A stretch of 64,000 nucleotides of DNA, from positions 186,001-250,000 of the forward strand of contig CAMDKM010000001.1 in NCBI GenBank assembly GCA_945900965.1. The letters are read 5' to 3'. Under the pieces are notes generated by a model. That model searched no databases. It was not told the origin of the DNA and worked only from the letters and a program-made list of their open reading frames with translations. Made by a program: the position numbers and the translations under genes. The stretch comes from Bordetella parapertussis (GTDB lineage: Bacteria > Pseudomonadota > Gammaproteobacteria > Burkholderiales > JACQAP01). Below, piece after piece: positions 43,682 through 53,563 of the stretch (the stretch's first letter is position 1; each line of letters begins with the position of its first letter).

Positions 43682-43925
43682 GGGATTGGGGAGTGAGAAT
43701 CGAGGAGCGAGGTGCGAAGATCAGGATTGAGGATTGAGGATTGAGGATTGAGGATTGAGGATCGAGGATCGAAGATCAGGATTGAGGATCCGGGATCGAG
43801 GATTGAGGGTCTACACCCTTCACGCCTTCACCCGTCACGCCTTCACTGATTTTCACACCCTTCACCCATTCACCCATTCACTCATTCACCCATTCACGCC
43901 TTCACTGATTTTTCCACCGGTCCCC
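43682..43925. repeat. Heptad-repeat R/Y element (largest copy)
   Basis: Five perfect AGGATTG heptads (43723-43757) and two AGGATCG units lead on to the apex GGGT-CTAC-ACCC (43807-43818). Long pyrimidine runs of cccttcac, cattcac and cgccttcac units follow. Part is almost identical to 37394-37450, and the reverse complement resembles 31124-31200. Confidence 0.85.
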
Positions 43926-43938
43926 GCTTTCCAACCGT

Positions 43939-45174
43939 TCACAGAATTAGAACCGTTGCCAGGCCGAGAAAACAGCCCATGCTCGCAATATCCGTCGCCG
44001 TGGTCAGAAATATACTCGATGCAGTCGCGGGATCGAAGCCCAGTCTTCTTAAGGTCAGGGGAATCATAGCGCCGGAAATTCCGCTGACCACGCAACTGAC
44101 GATCATCGCCAACAGCACTGCCAGCGCCAACATACCGGCGGCGGCGTTGTGCTGCTGAAGCGCCACGAAATACATGCCCCCGCCGGCCACCAATCCGACC
44201 AGCGTTCCGTTCATGAACCCCAGGGAAGCCTCCTTGGCCACCAGCTTGCGCTCGGCCCCGGCGCGCAACTCGCCCAGTGTCAATCCGCGCAGCGTGACTG
44301 CCAGGGCCTGGCAACCGGTATTGCCGGACTGCCCGGCCAGCACGGGAAGAAACAGCGCCAGAATCACCAATTGATCAAGCGTCCCCTGAAACGCGCCGAC
44401 CACTGCCGCCGCCAGAAACGCGGTCAATAAATTTAGTTGCAACCAGGGATGGCGAAACTTAAGGCTACGCGGCCAAGACGTGGTAAGACGCTCTTCTTCC
44501 ACGCCCATCATGGTTGCGGGCTGGGCGCTGATTTCGAAACTTTGCTCCTCGAACATGATGGATCCCCGCACCATTCCGACCAGTTTGCCCTGGGCATCGC
44601 AGACTGGATAGACCGGGTAGTGTCGATTGAGCACCAACTTGGTAGCCTCCGATACCGAAGTCTCAACACTGAGATGGAACGGGTCGGGCGCCATGACCTC
44701 GGTCAGTCTCTTGTCGTGCGGGCTGAAGAGCAGATCGCGCATGGTGATAATACCCAGCAGTTCCCCCCCCTCATCGGTCACATAGCCGTAGGTCACAAAG
44801 GTTGTCTTGATCATGCCGCGCAGCCGTTCGATCGCCTCGCCTACAGTGATTTGCGGTAAAAAGGAAGCGATGACAGGATCCAGCATTCTGCCAACCGCAC
44901 CTTCGGGATATTCCCGATTGCGCGCCCACTGGCGGGCATATTCGGCCGGCACCGAGGCCAGCACCCGTGCACCGAAACTTTCCCCCAGTTGGTCGAGTAT
45001 GGCGCTTGCATGTCCGGGATTGAGCTCAAGCAGAACCTGGCCCCCGACGATAGGCAATTCGTCCGCCAAGAGCTTGGCCGCATCCTTTGAATCGCGCTGC
45101 TTGATCGCGGTAACAAGCGCTTGCCTGCGCTGGCGTTCGCTCTGGTAACGGGAATTACTCTGATCGTTTTCCAT
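43939..45174 (-). CDS. mgtE: Magnesium transporter MgtE
   Basis: The 411-aa protein has the MgtE layout. An N-terminal superhelical domain (KQRDSKDAAKLLADELPIVG) precedes tandem CBS domains (FVTYGYVTDEGGELLGIITM; FHLSVETSVSEATKLVLNRH). Five C-terminal transmembrane helices include AGQSGNTGCQALAVTLRGLT, the conserved pore region. MgtE is a Mg2+ channel gated by intracellular Mg2+ through its cytoplasmic domains. The start was set at ATG 45174 (MENDQSNSRYQSERQ); a longer frame to 45216 is possible, and neither has a strong ribosome-binding site. Confidence 0.92.
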   Translation of the reverse strand: MENDQSNSRYQSERQRRQALVTAIKQRDSKDAAKLLADELPIVGGQVLLELNPGHASAILDQLGESFGARVLASVPAEYARQWARNREYPEGAVGRMLDPVIASFLPQITVGEAIERLRGMIKTTFVTYGYVTDEGGELLGIITMRDLLFSPHDKRLTEVMAPDPFHLSVETSVSEATKLVLNRHYPVYPVCDAQGKLVGMVRGSIMFEEQSFEISAQPATMMGVEEERLTTSWPRSLKFRHPWLQLNLLTAFLAAAVVGAFQGTLDQLVILALFLPVLAGQSGNTGCQALAVTLRGLTLGELRAGAERKLVAKEASLGFMNGTLVGLVAGGGMYFVALQQHNAAAGMLALAVLLAMIVSCVVSGISGAMIPLTLRRLGFDPATASSIFLTTATDIASMGCFLGLATVLIL

Positions 45175-45391
45175 TGATGCTACCCAATTGCCCTCGATAT
45201 CGGTCCACGTTGGCATGCCCAGGCGGCCACGGAACCCGCTTTTTCATTCCAACTGGGAGTTTACCGTGCTCCGCCGCGACTCGGTATCTTGCTCTGCGCC
45301 GCACCAAAACCGGGCCGCGCGCCGAATTTCCAGGACATATTTTCATCGCCGAGGGGTACACTGACGCTTATTCGCAACGCTTGGAATTTTT

Positions 45392-48300
45392 GTGGCGTCA
45401 CAGTCTGCCGAGTTTTCCCGCCGTAAAGGCGAACGCTTCACGCTGTATCTTGTCCCGGGGCTTGCCGCCCTGCTGGTCATCACCCTGTTCTCCCTCGCAA
45501 TTGCCAACCTGGCCAGTTCTCGCGAATCCAGGCTTCAGGAAACCGGGCGCTCGGCCCATCTACTGGCCCGCTCGCTGGAAGAACGCACGGCAAAATCGCT
45601 GCAAGGGGTGGATGCCGGCTTGTCGGCCATCGCAAATGCCTGGCGGGAACCGGAGCAGCAACAGACCGGTCGCAAACCGCTGCTGCAACTGCTCGCGGAA
45701 TCGGCGGCCGGGCTCCCTGCGGTAACGACCCTGGCGATCTCAGATGCCAACGGCGCACTGACTTGGCAGTCCGGGTCGCTGCCCATGGCGTTGCAAAATT
45801 TCGCCAGACATGATTTTTTCGAGAATCAGCGCTCCCCTTCCAATCAACTGCTGGTTGGCAAACCATTGCCGCAACAAGGTGGCACCGCACTGGTCGTCAG
45901 CCGGCGTTTAAGCGACGCCCAAGGCCACTTCGGCGGCGTGGTTGCCGCGCTGCTTGATCTCGACGCGTTTGAGCAATTCTTAAAATCCTTGCAGCTGGGC
46001 GAAGCCGGTGCCGCTATCGTGTTGCACGAAAGTGGAGAATTGATTGCCCGGGTACCTGCCACGCCCACATGGATTGGGTTGCCGGCGAGCGATAGTCTCA
46101 CCCGCGAGACGCTCGATGCGCAAGCGGGCGATCGCATTTTCCTGGGCATCAGTCCGATCGACAGTGTGGCACGCGTGAGTGCCGCGCGACGGATTGCGAA
46201 TTGGCCGCTGTTCGTTCAGGTGGGGCTTGGCCAGGAGTCGGCGCTTGCCGGCTGGCAACGCGACAAAAGAATGATCCTGACGGTGATGATGGCTTTCTCA
46301 TTGGCCGTTATCGCGCTTGCCTTGTGGTTGACTCGCGAACTGCTCCGCCGCAGCGAGGCGTCGGGGGACGGCGTTGTCGACGGACGAATCCTGCAACAGG
46401 TGCTTGCCGCATTGCCGGTGGGCGTGCAGATGTCGGATGCGGACGGTCTTCCTTTATTGGGCAACGCGGAAGCCGGCCGTCCCTGGCCCATCATCGGCCA
46501 TCAGCCACGCACCGCCTCGATCCTGAAAAGCGGCGAATCCGACGCCAGGCCCGATCTGCTAACCGATGGCGATGACATTGGTGGGCATCAAGTGTTCGAT
46601 TTCGAAACCGGGGGCGGCGAGCGCAAGACCCTTCTGGGCACCCGCACGCCGCTCTTTGGCACGGGGCAGAAAGTCATTGGTGATATTTCGGTTTTCGAGG
46701 AAGTCTCGGAAGTGCGGGCCATGCAGGCTACGTTGCGCGAATCCGAAGCCCGCCTGCAAACGTTGTTCAAGCACGGATTCGATGGCGTGCTGATTACCCG
46801 GGGCGACGATTCCATCGTCTACGCCAGTGAACAAGCCTGCGAATTGCTCGGCCGCGACGACGCCGAAATGAGCACCCTGGGTCTGGCGGGGCTGACGGAA
46901 TCAGCCAAGCCGCAACTTCGCGCCCTGATTGAGGAGCGCGGGCGAGCCGGTAGCGCCCAGGGCGAATTGCGCTTACGACATAAAGACGGCAGTTGGATAC
47001 CAGTTGAAATAACGGCCAGCGAGCATCGCGATCGCGCGGGCGCCTCCTGCACGATCTGGATAGTTCACGATCTGAGCGAGCAACGGCGCGCCGAAGAGCA
47101 AATCGAATACCTTGCCGGTCACGACTTGTTGACCGGGGTACCGAATCGCACCCATTTTCAACGCGCCGCGGAGAGAATTCTGGCCGCTGCCGGGCCGGGT
47201 AATGAATGCGCCCTGCTGCTGGTGGACTTGGATCGTTTCAAACATGTCAATGAAATGATCGGCCACGAGGCGGGCGACCAGTTGCTAAAGCAGGTGGCCG
47301 CCCGGCTGCATACCTGCTTGCGCGAGGGCGACATACTGGCGCGCCTGGGCGGCGATGAATTCGTGATCCTGATGCGCGATGCCGCGACCCCGGAGGCCGT
47401 CAGTGCGGTGGCACGCAAGATTCTGCAGACCACATCGAGCCCGCTGATCATCGACGAACACGAGTTCCTGGTCACCGCCAGTATCGGCATCAGCAGAAGT
47501 CCGAACGAAGGCACCGATGTTCGCAGCCTGCTCAGAAACAGCGATATCGCCATGTACCGGGCGAAGGACGCCGGGCGCAACGGTTTCCAGTACTTCTCTT
47601 CCTCCATGAATCCCGAGGCCCGCGACCGGCTGACCACCGAGTTTGCCCTGCGCGGGGCCCTGGAGCGCAAGGAATTCGCCATTCATTTCCAGCCCAAGGT
47701 AAATGTTTTCTCCAGTACGGTGGCTGGAATGGAAGCCTTGGTGCGTTGGCAGAATCCGGAAAAAGGCTTGATGCAACCCAGCGACTTTATCGGCATCGCC
47801 GAGGAAATCGGAGTGATCGGCCCGATCGGGGATTGGGTGCTGCGCGAAGCCTGCGTACAAGGCCAGATCCTGCGCGATGCCGGACATCTGCCTCTAAAGG
47901 TATCGGTCAATCTTTCCGCCCGCCAGTTGTTCGACCAGGACTTTGCGCAGCGGGTAACCGATACGCTCCAGGAGACCGGATTTCCGGCAAATTGTCTGGA
48001 ACTGGAAATTACCGAGAGCATGATCATGCGCGATGCGCCCAACTCGATACTGGTGCTGCAGGCCCTGCGCGATACCGGGGTACGTATCGCGATCGACGAC
48101 TTCGGCACCGGATATTCTTCGCTGGCCTACCTCAAGCGGTTTCCGATCGACTGCATCAAGATCGACCGCTCTTTCATTCGCGATCTGCCCCAGGATCGCG
48201 ACGATGCCTCGATCACCCGTGGCATCATTGCCATGGCCCACAACATGAAACTGGAAGTGGTGGCCGAAGGCGTGGAAACCGTGGCCCAACTCGAATTCCT

Positions 48301-48409
48301 GCGCGCCCATGGCTGCGACGAAATCCAGGGGTTTTTGTTCAGTGAGCCGCTGGGGATGAACGATTTCGAAAAATACCTGGGTAAAGTTCCCTCCGCTTCG
48401 GTCCATTGA
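45392..48409 (+). CDS. Membrane PDC-PAS-GGDEF-EAL c-di-GMP protein
   Basis: The 1005-aa protein starts at GTG 45392. A first transmembrane helix (about 20-43), a periplasmic PDC/dCache-like sensor (about 50-290) and a second helix (about 294-312) come first. One or two PAS segments follow (about 325-560; EARLQTLFKHGFDGVLITRG), then GGDEF (DLLTGVPNR; LGGDEF at 653-657, with I-site REGD just before) and EAL (MEALVRW, Glu781; DDFGTGYSSLAYL; EVVAEGVET). All key motifs of both domains are intact, so it could make or degrade c-di-GMP. Which activity dominates cannot be told. Confidence 0.93.
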   Translation: MASQSAEFSRRKGERFTLYLVPGLAALLVITLFSLAIANLASSRESRLQETGRSAHLLARSLEERTAKSLQGVDAGLSAIANAWREPEQQQTGRKPLLQLLAESAAGLPAVTTLAISDANGALTWQSGSLPMALQNFARHDFFENQRSPSNQLLVGKPLPQQGGTALVVSRRLSDAQGHFGGVVAALLDLDAFEQFLKSLQLGEAGAAIVLHESGELIARVPATPTWIGLPASDSLTRETLDAQAGDRIFLGISPIDSVARVSAARRIANWPLFVQVGLGQESALAGWQRDKRMILTVMMAFSLAVIALALWLTRELLRRSEASGDGVVDGRILQQVLAALPVGVQMSDADGLPLLGNAEAGRPWPIIGHQPRTASILKSGESDARPDLLTDGDDIGGHQVFDFETGGGERKTLLGTRTPLFGTGQKVIGDISVFEEVSEVRAMQATLRESEARLQTLFKHGFDGVLITRGDDSIVYASEQACELLGRDDAEMSTLGLAGLTESAKPQLRALIEERGRAGSAQGELRLRHKDGSWIPVEITASEHRDRAGASCTIWIVHDLSEQRRAEEQIEYLAGHDLLTGVPNRTHFQRAAERILAAAGPGNECALLLVDLDRFKHVNEMIGHEAGDQLLKQVAARLHTCLREGDILARLGGDEFVILMRDAATPEAVSAVARKILQTTSSPLIIDEHEFLVTASIGISRSPNEGTDVRSLLRNSDIAMYRAKDAGRNGFQYFSSSMNPEARDRLTTEFALRGALERKEFAIHFQPKVNVFSSTVAGMEALVRWQNPEKGLMQPSDFIGIAEEIGVIGPIGDWVLREACVQGQILRDAGHLPLKVSVNLSARQLFDQDFAQRVTDTLQETGFPANCLELEITESMIMRDAPNSILVLQALRDTGVRIAIDDFGTGYSSLAYLKRFPIDCIKIDRSFIRDLPQDRDDASITRGIIAMAHNMKLEVVAEGVETVAQLEFLRAHGCDEIQGFLFSEPLGMNDFEKYLGKVPSASVH

Positions 48410-48480
48410 ACAGCGCGGGCACCCGGCCAGCACACGCCTATAATTGTCGCTCTGAATCCCTTTTCCAGCGGAGAACTGCC

Positions 48481-49290
48481 ATGCCCGCCACTGCCACTTC
48501 GGTCCATGCCCTCGATGAAGCTCTGTTGCTGCGCCACGATGACACGGGTGTAGCCACCCTGACTTTGAATCGTCCCAAGCAATACAACGCGTTGTCGGAA
48601 GAATTGCTGGGCGAAATTCAGCACGCGCTTGAGTCTATCGCCACGGACGCATCCGTTCGAGCGGTGGTCATCGCCGGCGCGGGCAGCGCGTTCTGCGCAG
48701 GCCACGATTTGAAGCAGATGCGGGCCACACCAAAAAAAACCTATTACGACCGGTTGTTTGCCCAGTGCAGCCGGATGATGATGACCATAAGTTCCCTGCC
48801 CCAACCGGTGATTGCCCGGGTGCACGGCATCGCCACTGCGGCAGGCTGCCAATTGGTGGCGCAATGCGATCTCGCAGTCGCCTCCGATCAAGCGCGCTTC
48901 GCGGTGTCCGGCATCAACGTCGGCCTGTTCTGCTCCACGCCCAGCGTGTCACTCGGTCGCAATGTATCGCGCAAGCAAGCCATGGAAATGCTGCTCACCG
49001 GAGATTTCATCGACGCCGCCACCGCCAAAGAGCGTGGCCTCGTCAATCGCGTGGTGCCAGCCGACAAGCTCGATGCCGAAGTCCGGGCACTCGCCGATAC
49101 GATCATCAAGAAATCGTCCCTCGCCGTGGCCACCGGCAAGAAGATGTTCTACAAACAAATGGAAATGGGGGTGGAGGCCGCCTACGGCTACGCCGCCGAA
49201 GTTATGGCCTGCAACATGATGGCCGAGGATGCGGGCGAAGGCATCGATGCCTTCATGCAGAAGCGGTCGCCGCGGTGGAAAGGAAAATAA
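48481..49290 (+). CDS. Enoyl-CoA hydratase/isomerase family protein
   Basis: The 269-aa crotonase-fold protein starts at ATG 48481 (MPATATSVHALDEALLLRHD) after agcggagaac. The CoA-binding block is SAFCAGHDLKQM and the second oxyanion-hole block is ARVHGIATAAGCQLVAQCDL. The usual catalytic Glu positions are poorly conserved in the segment VSGINVGLFCSTPSVSLGRN, which matches the ECHDC3-like branch rather than classical enoyl-CoA hydratase. The exact reaction is therefore uncertain. The nucleotidyltransferase gene starts 13 nt later but is probably a separate unit. Confidence 0.9.
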   Translation: MPATATSVHALDEALLLRHDDTGVATLTLNRPKQYNALSEELLGEIQHALESIATDASVRAVVIAGAGSAFCAGHDLKQMRATPKKTYYDRLFAQCSRMMMTISSLPQPVIARVHGIATAAGCQLVAQCDLAVASDQARFAVSGINVGLFCSTPSVSLGRNVSRKQAMEMLLTGDFIDAATAKERGLVNRVVPADKLDAEVRALADTIIKKSSLAVATGKKMFYKQMEMGVEAAYGYAAEVMACNMMAEDAGEGIDAFMQKRSPRWKGK

Positions 49291-49303
49291 GAAAATCTGA
49301 ATC

Positions 49304-49813
49304 GTGAAACTGGCGAGTTTCGCAGCCTTGACCTGGGCCTTGGAAGAGGAAGGCGTGCGCTATCTGGTGACTGGCGGCCTGGCGGTCAATGCGCATGGGT
49401 ACCTGCGTTTCACCAAGGACGTGGACTTGGTGGTCGATTTGGTGCCAGAGTCCATCGAGGCTGCCTTTCGCGCGCTCGCATCTCTGGGGTATCGTCCGAT
49501 GGTACCGATTAGCGCCCTCCAGTTCGCCGATGCGCAGCTGCGCGCAACCTGGATTCGTGACAAAGGAATGCAAGTACTTCAATTCTGGAGCGATCAGCAC
49601 CGCGAAACGCCGGTCGATGTTTTCGTAACCGAGCCGTTTGTTTTTGAAGACGAATATCGTAAGTCGCTCAAGAAGGCGTTGTACGGGAATACCGAAGTGC
49701 GCTTCGTTTCCATTCCAACATTGATCCAAATGAAACAAGCCGCAGGCCGCCCACACGATCTGATCGACATAGAGTATTTACGCATGAGACTACAAGACCG
49801 TGAGCAAACCTGA
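49304..49813 (+). CDS. Nucleotidyltransferase-fold protein (AbiEii-like)
   Basis: The 169-aa protein from GTG 49304 has the nucleotidyltransferase signature: YLVTGGLAVNAHGYLRFTKD, then VDLVVDL, giving the GG(x)14-DxD pattern. A further acidic residue (TPVDVFVTEPF) completes a likely metal site. Stand-alone enzymes of this kind include AbiEii/MNT toxins and antitoxins that modify RNA or proteins with nucleotides. It overlaps the next small gene by 14 nt, which in turn shares a base with the GHKL ATPase gene. This coupling suggests the three act together. Confidence 0.85.
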   Translation: MKLASFAALTWALEEEGVRYLVTGGLAVNAHGYLRFTKDVDLVVDLVPESIEAAFRALASLGYRPMVPISALQFADAQLRATWIRDKGMQVLQFWSDQHRETPVDVFVTEPFVFEDEYRKSLKKALYGNTEVRFVSIPTLIQMKQAAGRPHDLIDIEYLRMRLQDREQT

Positions 49814-49994
49814 TCCGCTCGATTCCTTCGACTGGAGCCTGACCACCTGGGAAGGCAGCCGTCGCGAACAAATGCGGCGCTGGGCGCAACTGACGCTCGA
49901 GGAAATCCTGCAGGCGCAGGAAGAAATGGCCGAGATGAACGAACAACTGGCGACCGCCCGGACGCTGGACAATGATCCGGCCGCCAAACCCTAA
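49800..49994 (+). CDS. Small helical partner protein of the nucleotidyltransferase
   Basis: The 64-aa acidic protein (GTG 49800) begins MSKPDPLDSFDWSLTTWEGS and continues with a long predicted helix rich in Glu, Gln and Arg (REQMRRWAQLTLEEILQAQE, then EMAEMNEQLATA). It overlaps the nucleotidyltransferase gene by 14 nt and ends in the same base that starts the GHKL gene. Small helical proteins in this position are commonly the second half of a nucleotidyltransferase toxin-antitoxin pair. That role is inferred from position and size only. Confidence 0.75.
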   Translation: MSKPDPLDSFDWSLTTWEGSRREQMRRWAQLTLEEILQAQEEMAEMNEQLATARTLDNDPAAKP

Positions 49995-51826
49995 TGGCCG
50001 GCACAACTCGCGGGAAGAAAACAGGCGCCGGCCGGCCAAAACTCGCCGGCAGCGGCAAGCTGCGCATCGGCGATGACTGGAACGCCATCACCATTATCGC
50101 GCTCTCGCAGGACAATCCGCTCAAGGCCATTGCCGAATTCGTCGAGAACAGCATAGACGCCGGGGCGAAAAACGTCCTCATCACGCGCTCGAGAGAGCGT
50201 GGCGAACATTTCCTTACCGTGGCCGACGACGGCACCGGGGTGCGCAAAAACGACGAGGGAGCACCGGATTTCCGCTATGTCGCCACCCACATCTGCGATT
50301 CGATCAAGCGCCAACTGAAGTCCGGCGGCATCAAAGGCATCCAGGGCGAATTCGGCATCGGGCTGTTGTCGTTCTGGACCGTGGGCGAAGCGCTGGCGAT
50401 GAGCGCGGGTGGCGACGATGGCGCCGTGCACGAGATGCACATGCGCAAGGGCGACCCGGGCTATGAAGTCACGCGCCGTCCTGTGCTGGCGCCCGAACCG
50501 GGCACCCGCCTGAAAATCGGACCCCTATTGCCCGGCGTGCGGCAGATTTCCGGCGAAAAAATTCAGTGGTATTTGGCCTCCGAATTGCGCGAGCGCATCC
50601 GCCATGCAGGGGTAAGCATCAAGGTGATCGACCGCCACGCACGCAAGGAATTCAAGGTCGAGCCGCGCCAGTTCACCGGCGATCTGCTGCATCAACTTCC
50701 GGCAGTAAGCGCACCACAGGGCGAAGCCTATGCCGAGCTGTATCTGAATCCGCCGGATGCGGCCAACGAAGTCGGCCTCTACCGATCCGGCACCCGCATT
50801 CTGCGTTCGCTTGCCGAACTCGACACCTTCCGCAAAGCCCCCTGGACCGACGGTTATTTGCAGGGCATCGTCGATGTCCCCTATCTGAATCTGACGCCGG
50901 CCACTCGCACCGGCGTGATCCACGACGCCGCGCTGGAAACTTTCGCCACGGCGCTTTCGCCGCTGGAAGCGCGTCTGCTCGAACTTATCGCCGAACATCG
51001 GCGCGCGGAAGAAGAGCGCATGAGCCGCGATACACTGCGTTCGATCCAACGCGCCTTTCGTGAAGCCTTGCTGACCCTGCCTTCCGAAGAATACGAATGG
51101 TTCGATGTCAGCGTGCGTCAACGCGGCGGCGCCGGGGACGGCGCCGCACGCACGGGTGAGGCACCCACCGAGGGCATCCCGGTCGGCATTGAAAGCGACG
51201 AGCAGGCCACGCCGAGGCAGAAGCAATTCTTCGAATTCGCCGGCCCGCTGCACAGCGTGCGGATTGTCCCGGCCACTTGTACGCTCGCCGTCAATACCTC
51301 GCGCACCCTGCACGCTTTGGCACGCGACTCCAACCGCCGCACTCTCGAATCCGGTGTCGAATTTTCCTGGCGCAACCTGGATGGCTCCGGGCAGATCGAA
51401 AATGCCACGAGCGAAATCGTTACCTACACCGCCCCCGCCGAACCTTGCCTCGTGCGGCTCGGCGTGAGCGCCCGCCAGGGCGACACCTTGTGCGAGGCCG
51501 AGGCTCTGATCACGGTCACCGACTCATTCCTTCCCGAAGAAAAGTCCCGCTCCGCCGAGCGGCAGGGACTGCCCGGCTATACCCTGGAACACGCCCCGGG
51601 CAAACTCTGGCGTTCGCGTTTCGACGCCGAGCAGAACGTCATCGTCGTCAACAGCGGCCACCGCGACTACATCTACGCCGCACGCGCCAAGGCGCTCAAG
51701 CTGCGCTACCTGGTGCGACTTTACGCAAAGGAAATGGTGCAGAAAAATTTCCCCGGCCTGCCTTCCGGGGAGCTGCTCGACCGCCTGATCGAATTGTCGC
51801 TCTACACAGAAGAGAATTTGCGATAG
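49994..51826 (+). CDS. GHKL-type (HSP90/MutL/MORC-like) ATPase with Ig-like domain
   Basis: The 610-aa protein has the complete GHKL ATP pocket: N box EFVENSIDAGAKN (about 48-60), G1 DDGTG (78-82) and G2 QGEFGIGLLSFW (117-128). A transducer-like region follows (HQLPAVSAPQGEAYAELYLN; VDVPYLNLTPATRTGVIHDA), then a helical stretch (about 330-355), an Ig-like beta domain (about 417-515; CTLAVNTSRTLHALARDSNR) and a conserved C-terminal helical segment (HRDYIYAARAKALKLRYLVR). This layout resembles MORC/MutL-type clamp ATPases that trap DNA or proteins on ATP binding. Coupled to a nucleotidyltransferase and near CRISPR, a defence role is possible. Confidence 0.85.
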   Translation: MAGTTRGKKTGAGRPKLAGSGKLRIGDDWNAITIIALSQDNPLKAIAEFVENSIDAGAKNVLITRSRERGEHFLTVADDGTGVRKNDEGAPDFRYVATHICDSIKRQLKSGGIKGIQGEFGIGLLSFWTVGEALAMSAGGDDGAVHEMHMRKGDPGYEVTRRPVLAPEPGTRLKIGPLLPGVRQISGEKIQWYLASELRERIRHAGVSIKVIDRHARKEFKVEPRQFTGDLLHQLPAVSAPQGEAYAELYLNPPDAANEVGLYRSGTRILRSLAELDTFRKAPWTDGYLQGIVDVPYLNLTPATRTGVIHDAALETFATALSPLEARLLELIAEHRRAEEERMSRDTLRSIQRAFREALLTLPSEEYEWFDVSVRQRGGAGDGAARTGEAPTEGIPVGIESDEQATPRQKQFFEFAGPLHSVRIVPATCTLAVNTSRTLHALARDSNRRTLESGVEFSWRNLDGSGQIENATSEIVTYTAPAEPCLVRLGVSARQGDTLCEAEALITVTDSFLPEEKSRSAERQGLPGYTLEHAPGKLWRSRFDAEQNVIVVNSGHRDYIYAARAKALKLRYLVRLYAKEMVQKNFPGLPSGELLDRLIELSLYTEENLR

Positions 51827-51831
51827 CCAGC

Positions 51832-52176
51832 ATGGTCCCACCGGTCACTCTTCCTTATGGCGAGCGTGCTTAGGTCGATCAATCCAAAATCACGGATTAC
51901 CTGCTTTCGCTGACGCACCCGGACAGCCGAAGCAAACCGCAATTTTTCTTTCGGTTGGGGTTTCGCATTAAAGAGGGGCAGGTGCTTGCCGAATCCTTGC
52001 GCAGAGTTGGAATTTCCAACCCGGTAACCAGCGTCGTGGAGTCTCCATATGGTATGCGCTACACTGTGGACGGCAATATTCAGACTCCAAATGAACGCAC
52101 GCCGAGGGTGCGTACGGTTTGGATCGTCGAGCCTAACAGCCGAGGACCGCGCCTGATTACTGCACACCCCTTGTGA
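51832..52176 (+). pseudogene. DUF6883-family gene interrupted by an in-frame TAG at codon 14
   Basis: Reading from ATG 51832 gives MVPPVTLPYGERA, a TAG stop at 51871-51873, then VDQSKITDYLLSLTHPDSRS, KPQFFFRLGFRIKEG and on to TVWIVEPNSRGPRLITAHPL in the same frame. The pieces on both sides of the stop match the DUF6883 pattern (N-terminal P-ER-A-V, later TVW...PRLVTAYP). The gene is therefore intact apart from one nonsense codon. A restart at TTG 51955 would give a 73-aa fragment. The partner DUF4926 gene follows after 9 nt. Confidence 0.72.
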
Positions 52177-52185
52177 GGAGAAGCC

Positions 52186-52416
52186 ATGAACCCGATCAAA
52201 GAACACGACCGCGTTCTACTGACAAGCGATCTGCCGGATCAAAAGCTCGCGCACGGTGACGTCGGAACGGTCGTGCACATATATCGTGCCGGCGCGGCTT
52301 TCGAGGTCGAATTCATCGCGTTGGACGGCGAGACGGCCGCACTTGTGACACTTGAACCCACTCAGATCCGTCCTGTTGCACATCGGGAGATCACCCACGC
52401 GCGACGCGTCGCCTAG
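52186..52416 (+). CDS. DUF4926-family protein
   Basis: The 76-aa protein starts at ATG 52186 after tgaggagaagcc. It matches DUF4926: KEHDRVLLTSDLPDQKLAHG, DVGTVVHIYRAGAAFEVEFI and ETAALVTLEPTQIRPV. It is a small beta-barrel-like protein that commonly sits beside DUF6883 genes, and such pairs are suspected of toxin-immunity or toxin-antitoxin functions. Here the DUF6883 partner is interrupted by a stop codon, so this would be the surviving member. Confidence 0.82.
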   Translation: MNPIKEHDRVLLTSDLPDQKLAHGDVGTVVHIYRAGAAFEVEFIALDGETAALVTLEPTQIRPVAHREITHARRVA

Positions 52417-53466
<1,050 letters not shown>

Positions 53467-53505
53467 CAGAATTTACCAAGAAAGTGCAGAGCATCTAAGG
53501 AACCC

Positions 53506-53535
53506 CCTTCTCCCTCTGGGAGAAGGCTGGGATGA
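53506..53535. repeat. REP-like palindrome (cccttctccc type), inverted copy
   Basis: CCTTCTCCC-tct-GGGAGAAGG followed by ctgggatgag is the reverse orientation of the copy at 9462-9497. It lies just before the DUF1186/SEC-C gene. Confidence 0.7.
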
Positions 53536-53563
53536 GAGATCGAAAATTGGGCAACCCTGGCCT

